DNA from: Streptomyces lienomycini
GTDB taxonomy: Bacteria; Actinomycetota; Actinomycetes; Streptomycetales; Streptomycetaceae
Reading direction: 5' to 3'
Assembly (NCBI RefSeq): GCF_027947595.1
Contig: NZ_CP116257.1
Coordinates: 2,232,001 to 2,296,000, forward strand
Length of the DNA stretch: 64,000 nucleotides
The translations under genes were made by a program, and so were the position numbers. How positions within the stretch are numbered: the stretch's first letter is position 1; every line of letters starts with the position of its first letter. Under the pieces are notes generated by a model that had not been told where the DNA came from, ran no database searches, and worked only from the letters and a program-made list of their open reading frames with translations. Of this stretch, positions 34,111-42,972 are shown one piece after another.

Positions 34111-34977
34111 TCAGAAGGGATACCACCGCACCGTCGTGTCCCCGTCCCGCAAGGACGCCACCCTGCGTTCGAACTCGGCCAGCGCCTTCGGGTTGCTCGG
34201 TGCGTGCTGGGCGACCCATGCGCAGCTGGCGGTCTCCCGGGCGCCGCGCAGGACCGCGCAGCCGTCCCACTCGCGCACGTCCCAGCCGTAGGTCGCGGTG
34301 AAGGCGTCGTGCGCCTTCGCGGGCAGCCCGTAGCGGTCCCGGCTCAGTGCCATCACCACGAGGTCGTGCTCGCGCAGGTCGGCGGAGAAGGTCTCCAGGT
34401 CGATCAGGACCGGCCCGTCGGGACCGACGTGCACGTTGCGGGGCAGCGCGTCCCCGTGGATGGGGCCCGGCGGCAGGTGCGGGGTGAGCGCCGCGGCGGC
34501 CGACGCGAAGCCGTCCCGGCGCTCGCGCAGAAACGCGGCGTCCGCCGGGTCGATCACGTCGCCCGCGAGGCGCAGCCAGCGTTCCACACCGCCCAGCAAC
34601 TCGCGGGGCGGCAGCTCGAAGGAGGAGGGGAGGGGAAGTTCGTGGACGAGCCGGAGCAGCGCGGCCACGTCCCGGGGCTCGGTGGGCCGCACCGGCTCGG
34701 GCAGCCGCCGCCACACCGTCACCGGATGCCCGTCGACGATCAGCGCCGCCGGATCGGCCGCCCGTACCGCCGGCACACCGGCCTCCTCCAGCCAGACGGC
34801 GACGGCCAGTTCCCGGCACGCCCGCGCGAGGAGTTCGGCGTCGCGGCCGACCTTGACCGCCAGGTCGCCGGCGGCGAACACCGCGTTCTCGCCGAGGGCC
34901 AGCAGCCGCGCCTCCCGCGCCGGGCCGGGCAGTACCCCCGCCGCGGCCAGCACCTCCCGCGCCCGTGCCTCGTCCAT
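34111..34977 (-). CDS. Aminoglycoside phosphotransferase-family kinase
   Basis: A 288-residue APH-fold protein with an intact active site: AVKVGRD (Lys), IHGDALPRNV (catalytic Asp and Asn) and VLIDLETF (metal Asp). The substrate is not predictable; members phosphorylate aminoglycosides, macrolides, amino sugars or small alcohols. Nothing next to it indicates a resistance cassette, although a macrolide resistance locus lies about 3.6 kb away. ATG 34977 is followed upstream by GC-rich short tandem repeats. Confidence 0.85.
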   Translation of the reverse strand: MDEARAREVLAAAGVLPGPAREARLLALGENAVFAAGDLAVKVGRDAELLARACRELAVAVWLEEAGVPAVRAADPAALIVDGHPVTVWRRLPEPVRPTEPRDVAALLRLVHELPLPSSFELPPRELLGGVERWLRLAGDVIDPADAAFLRERRDGFASAAAALTPHLPPGPIHGDALPRNVHVGPDGPVLIDLETFSADLREHDLVVMALSRDRYGLPAKAHDAFTATYGWDVREWDGCAVLRGARETASCAWVAQHAPSNPKALAEFERRVASLRDGDTTVRWYPF

Positions 34978-35000
34978 CGTCTCGCGCCTCCGTGTCTGCC

Positions 35001-35080
35001 GTCTTCGTCCGTGCGGTCTTCGTCCGCGCGGTCCTGGGGTCCGCCGTCTTCGCGGCGTCCCTCGCGGCGTCCCTCGCGGT
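35001..35080. repeat. Short imperfect tandem repeats upstream of the APH-fold gene
   Basis: GTCTTCGTCCGTGCG (35001-35015) is followed by a one-mismatch copy (35016-35030). CGCGGCGTCCCT at 35051-35062 is repeated at 35063-35074. The period is a multiple of three, but neither strand gives a convincing gene here. Confidence 0.6.
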
Positions 35081-35222
35081 CGCCGGGCCCGCGGGCTTCC
35101 CGCCGTCCGTCGGCCAGTGTCGCATTCGCACAGGTGGGAGGGTGTACGCGGGCACTTGACGGGACGCGGTCACTTCACGACCATGACCAGGCCCGCCCGA
35201 GCCGCGCGAAGGGGTTGCACAC

Positions 35223-36170
35223 GTGACATCGGCGACCGATTCGAGGAGACCGGCGCGTCGTGCGCCCGGTCCGGACCGCCCGCCCGGCGGCCCGGACCAC
35301 GGCGCCTGGTTCCTGGTGCTGCCCGCGCTGATCCCGATCCTGGTCCTCAGCGTGGGGCCGCTGCTCTACGGCATCTCGCTGGCGTTCACCGACGCCCAGT
35401 CCGGCCGTACGCGGGCCACCCAGTGGATCGGCGCCCTGAACTTCCGGGACCTGCTGCACGACACGCTGTTCTGGGAGTCGTTCCGCATCGGCCTGGTGTG
35501 GGCCGTCGGGGTGACCGTGCCGCAGTTCCTGCTCGCCCTCGGCCTCGCCCTGCTGCTCAACCAGAACCTCCGGCTGCGCTGGCTGGCCCGCGCCCTCGCG
35601 ATCATTCCCTGGGCGATGCCCGAGGTCGTCGTCGGCATCATGTGGCGCCTGGTCTACAACCCGGACGCGGGCATCCTCAACGAGACCCTGCGCGACCTCG
35701 GCCTCGGCGACGGCCGCGACTGGCTCAGCGGCCTCGGCACCGCCCTGCCCGCCGTCATCGTCGTCGGCGTCTGGGCCGGCATGCCGCAGACGACCGTCGC
35801 CCTGCTCGCCGGACTCCAGAACACCCCGCGCGAACTGCACGAGGCCGCCGCGGTCGACGGCGCGGGAGCCTGGCGCCGCTTCCGCACGGTCACCTGGCCC
35901 GCCCTCAGACCCGTCGCCCTCGCCATCACCGCGCTGAACCTCATCTGGAACTTCAACTCCTTCGCGCTGGTCTACGTGCTGACCAACGGAGGACCCGGCG
36001 GCCGCACCCGGCTGCCCATGCTCTTCGCCTACGAAGAGGCCTTCCGCTACGGACAGTTCGGGTACGCGGCGGCGATGGGCTGTGTCATGGTCGCCGTGAT
36101 CTCGATCCTGCTGGCCGTCTTCCTCGTCGGCCGGATCCGGGGCGCGACCAAGGGAGGCAGCCCGGCATGA
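35223..36170 (+). CDS. Sugar ABC importer permease (MalF/UgpA type)
   Basis: A 315-residue CUT1-family permease with six predicted helices after a Pro/Arg-rich cytoplasmic N-terminus. The EAA loop is clear: ELHEAAAVDGAGAWRRFRTV. GTG 35223 follows AAGGGG. Its stop overlaps the second permease start (ATGA), and the binding protein follows, so the three genes to 38292 form an operon. No ATPase gene is present; Streptomyces CUT1 importers commonly share the ATPase MsiK encoded elsewhere. Confidence 0.93.
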   Translation: MTSATDSRRPARRAPGPDRPPGGPDHGAWFLVLPALIPILVLSVGPLLYGISLAFTDAQSGRTRATQWIGALNFRDLLHDTLFWESFRIGLVWAVGVTVPQFLLALGLALLLNQNLRLRWLARALAIIPWAMPEVVVGIMWRLVYNPDAGILNETLRDLGLGDGRDWLSGLGTALPAVIVVGVWAGMPQTTVALLAGLQNTPRELHEAAAVDGAGAWRRFRTVTWPALRPVALAITALNLIWNFNSFALVYVLTNGGPGGRTRLPMLFAYEEAFRYGQFGYAAAMGCVMVAVISILLAVFLVGRIRGATKGGSPA

Positions 36171-37000
36171 GGACCTCGACCGGGGCCCGCGTGGGCCAGT
36201 ACGCCGCGCTGCTCGCGTATCTCGTCTTCCTCGCCTTCCCGTTCCTCTGGCTGATCTCCCTCGCCTTCAAACCGCCGCGCGAGCTGGCCAGTCTGCACCC
36301 CACCTGGATCCCCAAGAACCCCACCCTCGACAACTTCCGGCAGGCCTTCGACGAACAGCCGCTGCTGCACGCCGCGCTCAACTCCCTGCTCGCCGCACTC
36401 GGCGCCGCCCTGATCGCGGTGGTGATCGCGACACCGATGGCGTACGTCATGGCCCGCCGCCGCGGCCGGCTCACCCAGGCGGCCACGGGCTGGGTGGTGG
36501 TCAGCCAGGCCTTCCCCTTCGTCCTGCTGATCATCCCGCTGTTCCTGGTCCTGAAGAACCTCGGCCTGATCAACTCGGTCCCCGGCCTGGTGATGGTGTA
36601 CGTCGTGTGGTCGCTGCCGTTCGCGCTGTGGATGCTCTCCGGATACGTCCGCGCCGTCCCGGCCGAGCTGGAGGAGGCGGCCGCCGTCGACGGCGCCGGG
36701 CGGCTGCGGACCCTGGTCTCGGTGACCGCGCCGCTGCTCGCGCCGGGGATCGTGGCGACGGCCCTGTTCGCGTTCATCACCGCGTGGAACGAGTTCTTCT
36801 TCGCGCTGGTCCTGCTGAAGACACCGGAGAGACAGACGCTGCCCGTGATCCTCACCCACTTCATCGGCGCCGAGGGCGTCGCCGACCTGGGACCGCTCGC
36901 CGCGGCGGCCTTCCTCGCGACGCTGCCCTCGCTGCTGGTCTTCGCGCTCATCCAGCGGCGGATCACGGGCGGCATGCTCGCCGGGGCGGTGAAGAGCTGA
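36167..37000 (+). CDS. Sugar ABC importer permease (MalG/UgpE type)
   Basis: A 277-residue second CUT1 permease. It has six helices, the EAA loop ELEEAAAVDGAGRLRTLVSV, and the WNEFFFALVLLKTPERQTLPV segment typical of MalG proteins. ATG 36167 lies inside the stop of the first permease and its own TGA shares a base with the ATG of the binding-protein gene, giving strong translational coupling. Confidence 0.94.
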   Translation: MRTSTGARVGQYAALLAYLVFLAFPFLWLISLAFKPPRELASLHPTWIPKNPTLDNFRQAFDEQPLLHAALNSLLAALGAALIAVVIATPMAYVMARRRGRLTQAATGWVVVSQAFPFVLLIIPLFLVLKNLGLINSVPGLVMVYVVWSLPFALWMLSGYVRAVPAELEEAAAVDGAGRLRTLVSVTAPLLAPGIVATALFAFITAWNEFFFALVLLKTPERQTLPVILTHFIGAEGVADLGPLAAAAFLATLPSLLVFALIQRRITGGMLAGAVKS

Positions 37001-38292
37001 TGACGCGGACGCCCACGAGGATCCTCACCCTGTTCGCCTGTGCCGTCCTGCTGCTCACGGGCTGCTCGGGCGGCGGCGACGGGGCGGACGGCGGCCGGAT
37101 CACCCTGCGCTTCCAGTCCCTGGCCTGGCAGGACGAGTCGGTGCAGGCCAACAAGGACCTGGTGCGGGAGTGGAACGCCACACACCCGGACGTGCGCGTC
37201 GAGTACGTCCAGGGAAGCTGGGACAGCGTCCACGACCAACTGCTCACCTCCTTCGAGGGCGGCGAGGCGCCCGACATCATCCACGACGCCTCCGACGACC
37301 TCGCCGACTTCGCCTACGGCGGCTACCTCGCCGACCTCACCGAACTGCTGCCCGCGCGGCTGAGGTCGGACATCCCGCGGCGCAGCTGGGAGACGGTCAC
37401 GTTCGGCGACGGCGTCTACGGCGTGCCGTTCCTCCAGGAACCGCGCGTACTGATCGCCAACGCGGCCCTGCTGAAGAAGTCCGGCGTCCGGATCCCGACC
37501 CCGGAACACCCCTGGACCTGGGCGGAGTTCCGGCAGGTGACGAAGGAGCTGAGCGGCGACGGAAGGTACGGGGTGGCCTGGCCGCTCAAGGAGCCCGTCT
37601 CCGCCACGCTGAACCTCTCCCTGTCCACCGGCGGCGAGCTGTTCCACCGGGGCGCCGACGGCAGGGTGACCGTCCGCTTCGAGGAGGGCGACCAGGTGGT
37701 GCCCCGCACCATCCACGACCAGGTCGACACCGACCGCAGCGCCTCACCCACCACCCTGGGCAGCGGCGGCTCCGACACCCTGCCCGGCTTCTTCGCCGGC
37801 AAGTACGCCATGGTGCCGCTCGGCTTCTCCTACCGCCAGCAGATCGAGCAGCAGGCCCCCGAGGGCTTCGACTGGCAGGTGCTGCCCGCCCCCGCCGGCG
37901 CCGACGGGCTCGCCCAGGGCGTCAGCCCGCAGACCCTGTCGATCGCCGAGGACAGCCCGCACAAGAAGGAGGCCGCCGCGTTCGTCGACTTCCTCCTCCA
38001 GCCGGACAACACGGTGCGCCTCGCACTCGGCGACTGGATGCTCCCCACCGGCGAGCAGGCCCTGAAGGACCCCGCGCTGCACACGGCCGAACGCGGCTGG
38101 GCCACCGGCACCGCGCTCGCCGCCCACCTGCGCTCGGCGCCCGCGCAGTCCGTACGGGGCTACGCCGAGTGGAAGGACAAGGTGGCGACCCCGGCACTCC
38201 AGGAGTACTACAGCGGCGCGATCGGCATGGACGAGCTGCGCCACAGACTGGAGGAGGACGGGAACCTGGTACTCGCCCGGTACCAGCGCTGA
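37000..38292 (+). CDS. Sugar ABC importer substrate-binding lipoprotein (family 1)
   Basis: A 430-residue SBP_bac_1 lipoprotein with lipobox LLTGC (C22). The fold is recognisable from WNATHPDVRVEYVQGSWDS, PDIIHDASDDLADFAYGGYLADL and GVYGVPFLQEPRVL. It should bind an oligosaccharide or glycerol-phosphate-type ligand and deliver it to the MalF/MalG-type pair upstream. The ligand is not deducible and no glycosidase or regulator gene adjoins. It ends 22 bases before the WhiB7-like promoter of the resistance locus. Confidence 0.93.
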   Translation: MTRTPTRILTLFACAVLLLTGCSGGGDGADGGRITLRFQSLAWQDESVQANKDLVREWNATHPDVRVEYVQGSWDSVHDQLLTSFEGGEAPDIIHDASDDLADFAYGGYLADLTELLPARLRSDIPRRSWETVTFGDGVYGVPFLQEPRVLIANAALLKKSGVRIPTPEHPWTWAEFRQVTKELSGDGRYGVAWPLKEPVSATLNLSLSTGGELFHRGADGRVTVRFEEGDQVVPRTIHDQVDTDRSASPTTLGSGGSDTLPGFFAGKYAMVPLGFSYRQQIEQQAPEGFDWQVLPAPAGADGLAQGVSPQTLSIAEDSPHKKEAAAFVDFLLQPDNTVRLALGDWMLPTGEQALKDPALHTAERGWATGTALAAHLRSAPAQSVRGYAEWKDKVATPALQEYYSGAIGMDELRHRLEEDGNLVLARYQR

Positions 38293-38306
38293 CGGCCGTC
38301 CGCGCG

Positions 38307-38344
38307 AAAACCCGTTGCCCGCTCGGCGCACGGCCGTCTAACGT
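38307..38344 (+). promoter_or_regulatory. WhiB7/WblC-type promoter of the macrolide resistance locus
   Basis: An AAAA block (38307-38310) stands just upstream of the -35 TTGCCC (38315-38320). An 18-base spacer leads to the -10 TAACGT (38339-38344). An A/T-rich block next to a TTG-type -35 is the hallmark of WhiB7/WblC-activated promoters in actinobacteria, which respond to ribosome-targeting antibiotics. The predicted transcription start is at or within a base or two of GTG 38352. Confidence 0.65.
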
Positions 38345-38351
38345 CGCGCCC

Positions 38352-38465
38352 GTGGCAGCTTTCAACGCGATCTTCGACTCCGGTCTCGGCCGGGGCTGCA
38401 CGTACTCCATCAGGATGCGTCGCGGCCCCGGAGTCCTGACCGGCCCGGGGTCCCCCCGCCACTGA
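38352..38465 (+). CDS. Putative erm leader peptide (37 codons), possibly leaderless
   Basis: A 37-codon ORF begins with GTG seven bases after the -10 hexamer, so the mRNA probably starts at or next to its start codon. The peptide begins MAAFNAIFDSG and is rich in Gly, Arg and Pro toward the end. It ends 135 bases before erm. Its last third (38435-38443) is exactly complementary to 38542-38550, just upstream of the erm ribosome binding site. This fits a translational or transcriptional attenuator relieved by stalled ribosomes. No literature peptide is claimed here; the function is inferred. Confidence 0.5.
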   Translation: MAAFNAIFDSGLGRGCTYSIRMRRGPGVLTGPGSPRH

Positions 38466-38586
38466 CGCGCCCGGCGCGCAGGACACGCCCCAGGCGGGCG
38501 TGGCGGGGCTGAGCCTCCGCGTTCCCTTTTGCCCCCGTCTTCCGGTCAGGGCCTTCGGCTGCCCGTTTCCCCCTGTCACGGAAGAC
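38435..38586 (+). promoter_or_regulatory. Putative attenuator with mutually exclusive stems in the erm leader
   Basis: Three pairings are visible. CCTGACCGG (38435-38443) pairs with CCGGTCAGG (38542-38550). GTCTTCCG (38537-38544) pairs with CGGAAGAC (38579-38586), ending directly before the erm AAGG at 38587-38590. The two share bases 38542-38544, so they exclude each other. A third hairpin, CACGCCC/GGGCGTG (38484-38502), lies between. This arrangement is what an antibiotic-inducible erm leader needs. Confidence 0.5.
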
Positions 38587-38600
38587 AAGGACCGCAGGCC

Positions 38601-39380
38601 ATGGCCCGCCCCACCCAGCGTGCCCGCACGCTCTCGCAGAACTTCCTCGCCGACCGCCCCACCGCCGAACGCGTCGCCCGGCTCGCCGCCCCCGACCACC
38701 GGCGCCCTCCCCTCCTGCTCGAAGTCGGCGCGGGCAAGGGCGCCCTCACCGAGCCGCTCGCCCGCCGCAGCCGCGAACTGCACGCCTACGAGATCGACCC
38801 CCGGCTCGTCCCCGGACTCCGCGCCCGCTTCGGACGCCGCCCGCACGTCCACGTCGTCGCCGGTGACTTCCTCGCCGCCCGGCCCCCGCGCACGCCGTTC
38901 TCGGTCGCCGGGAACGTGCCCTTCTCGCGCACGGCCGACATCGTCGACTGGTGCCTGACCGCCCCCGGCCTCACCGACGCCACCCTCCTCACCCAACTCG
39001 AGTACGCCCGCAGACGCACCGGCGACTACGGCCGCTGGACCCGGCTCACCGTCCTGACCTGGCCGCGCCACGAGTGGCGGCTGGTGGGCCGCGTGGACCG
39101 GCACCGCTTCCGTCCCGCGCCACGCGTCGACGCCGGCATCCTCCGGATCGAACGCCGCCCCGCCCCGCTGATCGGCGGCGCCGCCGGGCGCGGCTGGGCG
39201 GACCTGGTCGAGCTGGGGTTCTCGGGCGTCGGCGGCTCGCTGCACGCCTCCCTGCGGCGTGCCCACCCGCGGCGCCGGGTGGACGCCGCCTTCCGGGCCG
39301 CGCGGCTCGACCCCGGCGCACTCGTCGGCGAGGTCGCGCCCGAGCGGTGGCTGCGGCTGCACGAGGAGCTGACGGCATGA
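38601..39380 (+). CDS. erm(O): 23S rRNA (adenine-N6) methyltransferase, Erm family
   Basis: A 259-residue Erm/KsgA-type methyltransferase that methylates 23S rRNA A2058, giving macrolide-lincosamide resistance. SAM motif I is EVGAGKG (residues 41-47), an acidic residue follows in AYEIDP, and the catalytic NVPFS (105-109) replaces the usual N-I-P-[YF]. The order erm then mgt is the arrangement of lrm-mgt in S. lividans; lrm is the prototype erm(O), mainly a mono-methyltransferase. ATG 38601 follows AAGG at 10 bases. The long leader with a WhiB7-like promoter suggests induction by ribosome-targeting drugs. Confidence 0.88.
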   Translation: MARPTQRARTLSQNFLADRPTAERVARLAAPDHRRPPLLLEVGAGKGALTEPLARRSRELHAYEIDPRLVPGLRARFGRRPHVHVVAGDFLAARPPRTPFSVAGNVPFSRTADIVDWCLTAPGLTDATLLTQLEYARRRTGDYGRWTRLTVLTWPRHEWRLVGRVDRHRFRPAPRVDAGILRIERRPAPLIGGAAGRGWADLVELGFSGVGGSLHASLRRAHPRRRVDAAFRAARLDPGALVGEVAPERWLRLHEELTA

Positions 39381-39391
39381 CCCCAAACAAG

Positions 39392-39419
39392 TTGTACGAG
39401 ACGTCTCGTCTCGTATACG
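39392..39419 (+). promoter_or_regulatory. mgt promoter overlapped by a perfect TetR-type operator
   Basis: TTGTAC (39392-39397) and TATACG (39414-39419) are separated by 16 bases. The inverted repeat TACGAGAC (39395-39402) / GTCTCGTA (39408-39415) with a five-base centre covers the spacer. The nested CGAGACGTCTCG is itself a perfect 12-mer palindrome. A TetR-type repressor bound here would block RNA polymerase. mgt's ATG lies eight bases after the -10, implying a leaderless mRNA. Confidence 0.65.
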
Positions 39420-39427
39420 GTCGTCGC

Positions 39428-40630
39428 ATGACCAGTCCCGCGCACATCGCCATGTTCTCCATCGCCGCCTACGGCCACGTGAACCCCAGCCTGGAGGTGA
39501 TCCGCGAGCTCGTCGCGCGAGGGCACCGGGTGACGTACGCGATCCCGCCGCTCCTCGCGGAGAAGGTCGCCGAGGCGGGCGCCGAACCCAAGCTGTGGCA
39601 CAGCACCCTGCCCGGCCCCGACGCCGATCCCGAGGCGTGGGGGAGCACCCTGCTGGACAACGTGGAGCCCTTCCTGGACGACGCGATCCAGTCGCTCCCC
39701 CAGCTCACCGAGGCGTACGAGGGCGACGAACCGGACCTGATCCTGCACGACATCGCCTCCTACACCGCCCGCGTCCTCGGCCACCGCTGGGGCGTGCCGG
39801 CGATCTCCCTGTCGCCCTGCATGGTCGGCTGGGAGGGGTACGAGCAGGAGGTCGGCGAGCCGATGTGGGAGGAGCCGCTGAAGACCGAGCGCGGGCAGGC
39901 GTACTACGCCCGCTTCCACGCCTGGCTGGAGGAGAACGGGATCACCGAGCACCCCGACTCGTTCCTCGGCCGCCCCGACCGCTCCCTGGTCCTGATCCCC
40001 AAGGCGCTCCAACCCAACGCCGACCGGGTGGACGAGAAGGCGTACACCTTCGTCGGCGCCTGCCAGGGGGACCGCACCGCCGAGGGCGACTGGACGCGCC
40101 CCGAGGACGCCGAGAAGGTCGCCCTCGTCTCCCTCGGGTCCGCCTTCACCAAGCAGCCGGCGTTCTACCGGGAGTGCGTCAAGGCGTTCGGCGAGCTGCC
40201 CGGCTGGCACACGGTGCTCCAGGTCGGCAGGCACGTCGACCGGGCCGAGCTGGGTGACGTACCGGACAACGTCGACGTGCGCACCTGGGTACCGCAGTTG
40301 GCGATCCTCCAGCAGGCCGACCTGTTCGTCACCCACGCGGGCGCCGGCGGCAGCCAGGAGGGCCTGGCGACCGCCACGCCGATGATCGCCGTACCGCAGG
40401 CCGCGGACCAGTTCGGCAACGCCGACATGCTCCAGGGCCTCGGCGTCGCCCGCACGCTGGCGACCGAGGAGGCCACCGCCGAGGCGCTGCGCACCGCCGC
40501 CCTCGCCCTGGTCGACGACCCGGAGGTGGCCGGGCGCCTGAAGGAGATCCAGGCGCAGATGGCCCAGGAGGGCGGCACCGGGCGGGCCGCGGACCTCATC
40601 GAGGCGCAGCTGGCCGCCGCGAAGGGCTGA
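39428..40630 (+). CDS. mgt: Macrolide glycosyltransferase
   Basis: A 400-residue GT1 (GT-B fold) enzyme that inactivates macrolides by adding glucose to the desosamine 2'-hydroxyl. The N-terminal acceptor site has H17 in [12 protein letters not shown]. The C-terminal donor motif is [28 protein letters not shown] (cited by its ends, VTHAG and PQAADQ). As I recall the S. lividans Mgt sequence, it is closely similar throughout. I start at ATG 39428, which gives the known MTxxAHIAMFS N-terminus. An ATG at 39377 overlapping the erm stop is in frame but would translate through the operator/promoter region. Confidence 0.92.
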   Translation: MTSPAHIAMFSIAAYGHVNPSLEVIRELVARGHRVTYAIPPLLAEKVAEAGAEPKLWHSTLPGPDADPEAWGSTLLDNVEPFLDDAIQSLPQLTEAYEGDEPDLILHDIASYTARVLGHRWGVPAISLSPCMVGWEGYEQEVGEPMWEEPLKTERGQAYYARFHAWLEENGITEHPDSFLGRPDRSLVLIPKALQPNADRVDEKAYTFVGACQGDRTAEGDWTRPEDAEKVALVSLGSAFTKQPAFYRECVKAFGELPGWHTVLQVGRHVDRAELGDVPDNVDVRTWVPQLAILQQADLFVTHAGAGGSQEGLATATPMIAVPQAADQFGNADMLQGLGVARTLATEEATAEALRTAALALVDDPEVAGRLKEIQAQMAQEGGTGRAADLIEAQLAAAKG

Positions 40631-40645
40631 CCCCGCACCACACCA

Positions 40646-40688
40646 CCGCAGGACCCGTCGGTTCCCCCCAAACCGACGGGTCCTGCGG
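40646..40688. terminator. Bidirectional terminator between mgt and the MmpL gene
   Basis: CCGCAGGACCCGTCGGTT (40646-40663) pairs perfectly over 18 bp with AACCGACGGGTCCTGCGG (40671-40688) around a seven-base loop. It stands 15 bases after the mgt stop and 13 bases before the convergent MmpL stop, so it should end both transcripts. Confidence 0.9.
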
Positions 40689-40701
40689 CAGGAGCGGCGG
40701 A

Positions 40702-42972
40702 TCAGACCCCGACCCGCTCACCCCGCTCCCCGCGCTCGCCCACGCCGTCCCGGGCCGTCGGCGCGATCGCCTCGGGCGCCTCGTCGTGGGTCAGGTCGGG
40801 CAGCCGGTGCAGCCACTTCGGCAGGTACCAGTTGCGCTCCCCGAGCAGGGACATCACGGCCGGCAGCAGGACGCCGCGGATGATCGTCGCGTCGATCAGC
40901 ACCGCAGCCGCCAGGCCCACGCCCATCTGCTTCATGGACTGCATGGACAGCGTCCCGAAGATGGCGAACACCGCGACCATGATGACGGCGGCACTGGTGA
41001 CGACCCCCGCCGTGGTGACCACCCCGTGCTGGATCGCGTCCCGGGTGGAGCGCCCGCGCAGCCGGGCCTCGCGGATCCGGGAGACCACGAACACGTGGTA
41101 GTCCATGGAGAGGCCGAACAGGATCACGAAGAGGAACAGCGGCAGCCACGTGATGATGGCGCCCACGCCCTCCGCCCCCACCAGCGAGGCGCCCCAGCCG
41201 TGCTGGAAGACGGCGACCAGGATGCCGTACGCGGCGCCCACCGACAGCAGGTTGAGGACGATCGAGGTGATCGCGACCGTCAGCGAGCGGAAGGACAGCA
41301 GCATCAGCAGGAAGGCGAAGACCACCACGAACACGAACACCGGCAGGACCGATCCGACGAGCTGGTCGTTGAAGTCCTTGTTGCCGGCCACCTGACCGGT
41401 GATCGGGGCCTCGACACCCTCGACCTTGCCCAGCGTCGCAGGACGCACGTCGTCCCGCAGCCTGTCCAGGCTCTCGCCCGCCCTGTCCTGGTCCGAGCCG
41501 CCCACCAGCGGGACGTACACCAGCGCGACGTTCTGCTCGTCGTGCGTCGTGATGTCCACCGGACCGCGCGAGGCCCCCGAACTGATCGCCCGCTCCCGGA
41601 AGTCGGCGAGCGCGGCCCGCACCTCGGGCGCGTTGATGTCGTCGGCCTTCACGACCACCTCGGCCGGGTCGGAGCCGCCGGGGAAGGCCTCGTTGACCCG
41701 GTTGTACGTCTGCACGATCGGCAGCGAGTCGCCGAACTCCTGGTCCAGCGTCAGGTTCTGCGTCTTCATCCCCAGGGCCGGTGCGGCGACGGCCAGCAGC
41801 GCGCCGACGGCGACCACCGCCGCCAGCAGCGGCCTGGCCAGTACGCGCTTGAGCACGGCCGTCCAGAACCGGCTGCCCTCACCGGTGCCACCGCCCGGCC
41901 GGCGCCGGCGCAGGAACGGCACGCGGCCCTTCTCCACCCGCTCGCCCAGCAGGGACAGCAGCGCCGGCAGCACCGTCACCGAGCCCACCATGGCGACCGC
42001 GACCACCATCAGCGAGGCCAGGCCCATCGCCTCGAACTCGGAGATTCCGGTGAACAGCATGCCCGCCATCGCCACGCACACCGTGACCCCGGAGACGACG
42101 ATCGCCCGGCCACTGGTGGCGGCGGCGATCCGCAGCGCCGTCTGCGCGTCCCGGCCGGCGGCGCGCTCCTCGCGCTCGCGGCGCAGGTAGAACAGGCAGT
42201 AGTCGACGCCGACGGCCAGACCGACCAGCAGCATCACGGAGTTCGCGGTGTCGCTCATCGGCTGGAAGTGGCTGACCAGGCCCATCAGGCCCATCGTCGC
42301 GACGATCGCGGTGATCGCCAGCGCCACCGGGACCAGCGCCGCCACCAGCGCGCCGAACGCCACGAGCAGGATGCCGAGGGCCACCGGAACCGCCGAGTAC
42401 TCGGCCTTCTTGAAGTCGTCGCCGAACGCGTCGTCGAACGTCTTCATCATGCTGGCGCCGCCGATCTCCTCGATCCGCAGCGACCCGTGCTCCTTCTGGA
42501 CGCCCGCGACGGCCTCCAGGACCGGCTCCACCCGCTCGCCCGCCGTGTCCGCCTCGCCGCGCATGTCGAACTGCACCAGCGCGCTGCGGCCGTCCTTCGA
42601 GATCGTCCGCGCGTCGTACGGCGAGGTCACGCCGGTGACCTTCCCGGTCCCCTCCACCGCGGCGACGACCGCGGTGACCGCCGCCCGGAACTCGGCGTCC
42701 GTCGCCTTCGGCCCGCCGTCCCTCGCCTGGATCAGGACGCTCTCACTGGCCGGTTCGTCGATCCCGGCGTCCTCGACGATGCGGGCGGCGGTGTGCGTCT
42801 CGCCGCCCATCTGGTCGCTGTCCTTGACGTCGACCCGGCCGGCCGCCGAGCCGAGCCCCATCGCCAGGACGACGAACAGCACCCAGATCCCGACGGCGGC
42901 CCATCGGTGCCGGGCGCTCCAGCCGCCGGCCCGGGCGGCTATGCCCCGCACCCGTGTCTCTCGGTTCCGCAT
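40702..42972 (-). CDS. MMPL/RND-family transporter
   Basis: A 756-residue inner-membrane exporter of the MmpL group with about 11-12 helices and two large extracytoplasmic loops. The paired proton-relay segments GVDYCLFYLRRE and GLSMDYHVFVVSRIRE, each with Asp-Tyr, are present, as is a C-terminal VLIDATIIRG segment. Such proteins export lipids, siderophores or drugs. I use ATG 42972 behind a purine-rich run; the frame extends 144 bases upstream but is Arg-rich and unlike an N-terminus. It is convergent with the macrolide resistance pair but has no link to it beyond position. Confidence 0.93.
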   Translation of the reverse strand: MRNRETRVRGIAARAGGWSARHRWAAVGIWVLFVVLAMGLGSAAGRVDVKDSDQMGGETHTAARIVEDAGIDEPASESVLIQARDGGPKATDAEFRAAVTAVVAAVEGTGKVTGVTSPYDARTISKDGRSALVQFDMRGEADTAGERVEPVLEAVAGVQKEHGSLRIEEIGGASMMKTFDDAFGDDFKKAEYSAVPVALGILLVAFGALVAALVPVALAITAIVATMGLMGLVSHFQPMSDTANSVMLLVGLAVGVDYCLFYLRREREERAAGRDAQTALRIAAATSGRAIVVSGVTVCVAMAGMLFTGISEFEAMGLASLMVVAVAMVGSVTVLPALLSLLGERVEKGRVPFLRRRRPGGGTGEGSRFWTAVLKRVLARPLLAAVVAVGALLAVAAPALGMKTQNLTLDQEFGDSLPIVQTYNRVNEAFPGGSDPAEVVVKADDINAPEVRAALADFRERAISSGASRGPVDITTHDEQNVALVYVPLVGGSDQDRAGESLDRLRDDVRPATLGKVEGVEAPITGQVAGNKDFNDQLVGSVLPVFVFVVVFAFLLMLLSFRSLTVAITSIVLNLLSVGAAYGILVAVFQHGWGASLVGAEGVGAIITWLPLFLFVILFGLSMDYHVFVVSRIREARLRGRSTRDAIQHGVVTTAGVVTSAAVIMVAVFAIFGTLSMQSMKQMGVGLAAAVLIDATIIRGVLLPAVMSLLGERNWYLPKWLHRLPDLTHDEAPEAIAPTARDGVGERGERGERVGV

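Noticed and set aside
34965..35159. Small plus-strand ORF with VFVRA and AASLA repeats
   Set aside because: It is made of slippage-type DNA repeats, has no ribosome binding site or recognisable domain, and its hydrophobic pattern follows from the repeat.
39377..39427. Upstream ATG for mgt overlapping the erm stop (ATGA)
   Set aside because: It would look like normal coupling, but the extra 17 codons run through a perfect palindrome and a promoter-like pair, and the known Mgt N-terminus matches the ATG at 39428.
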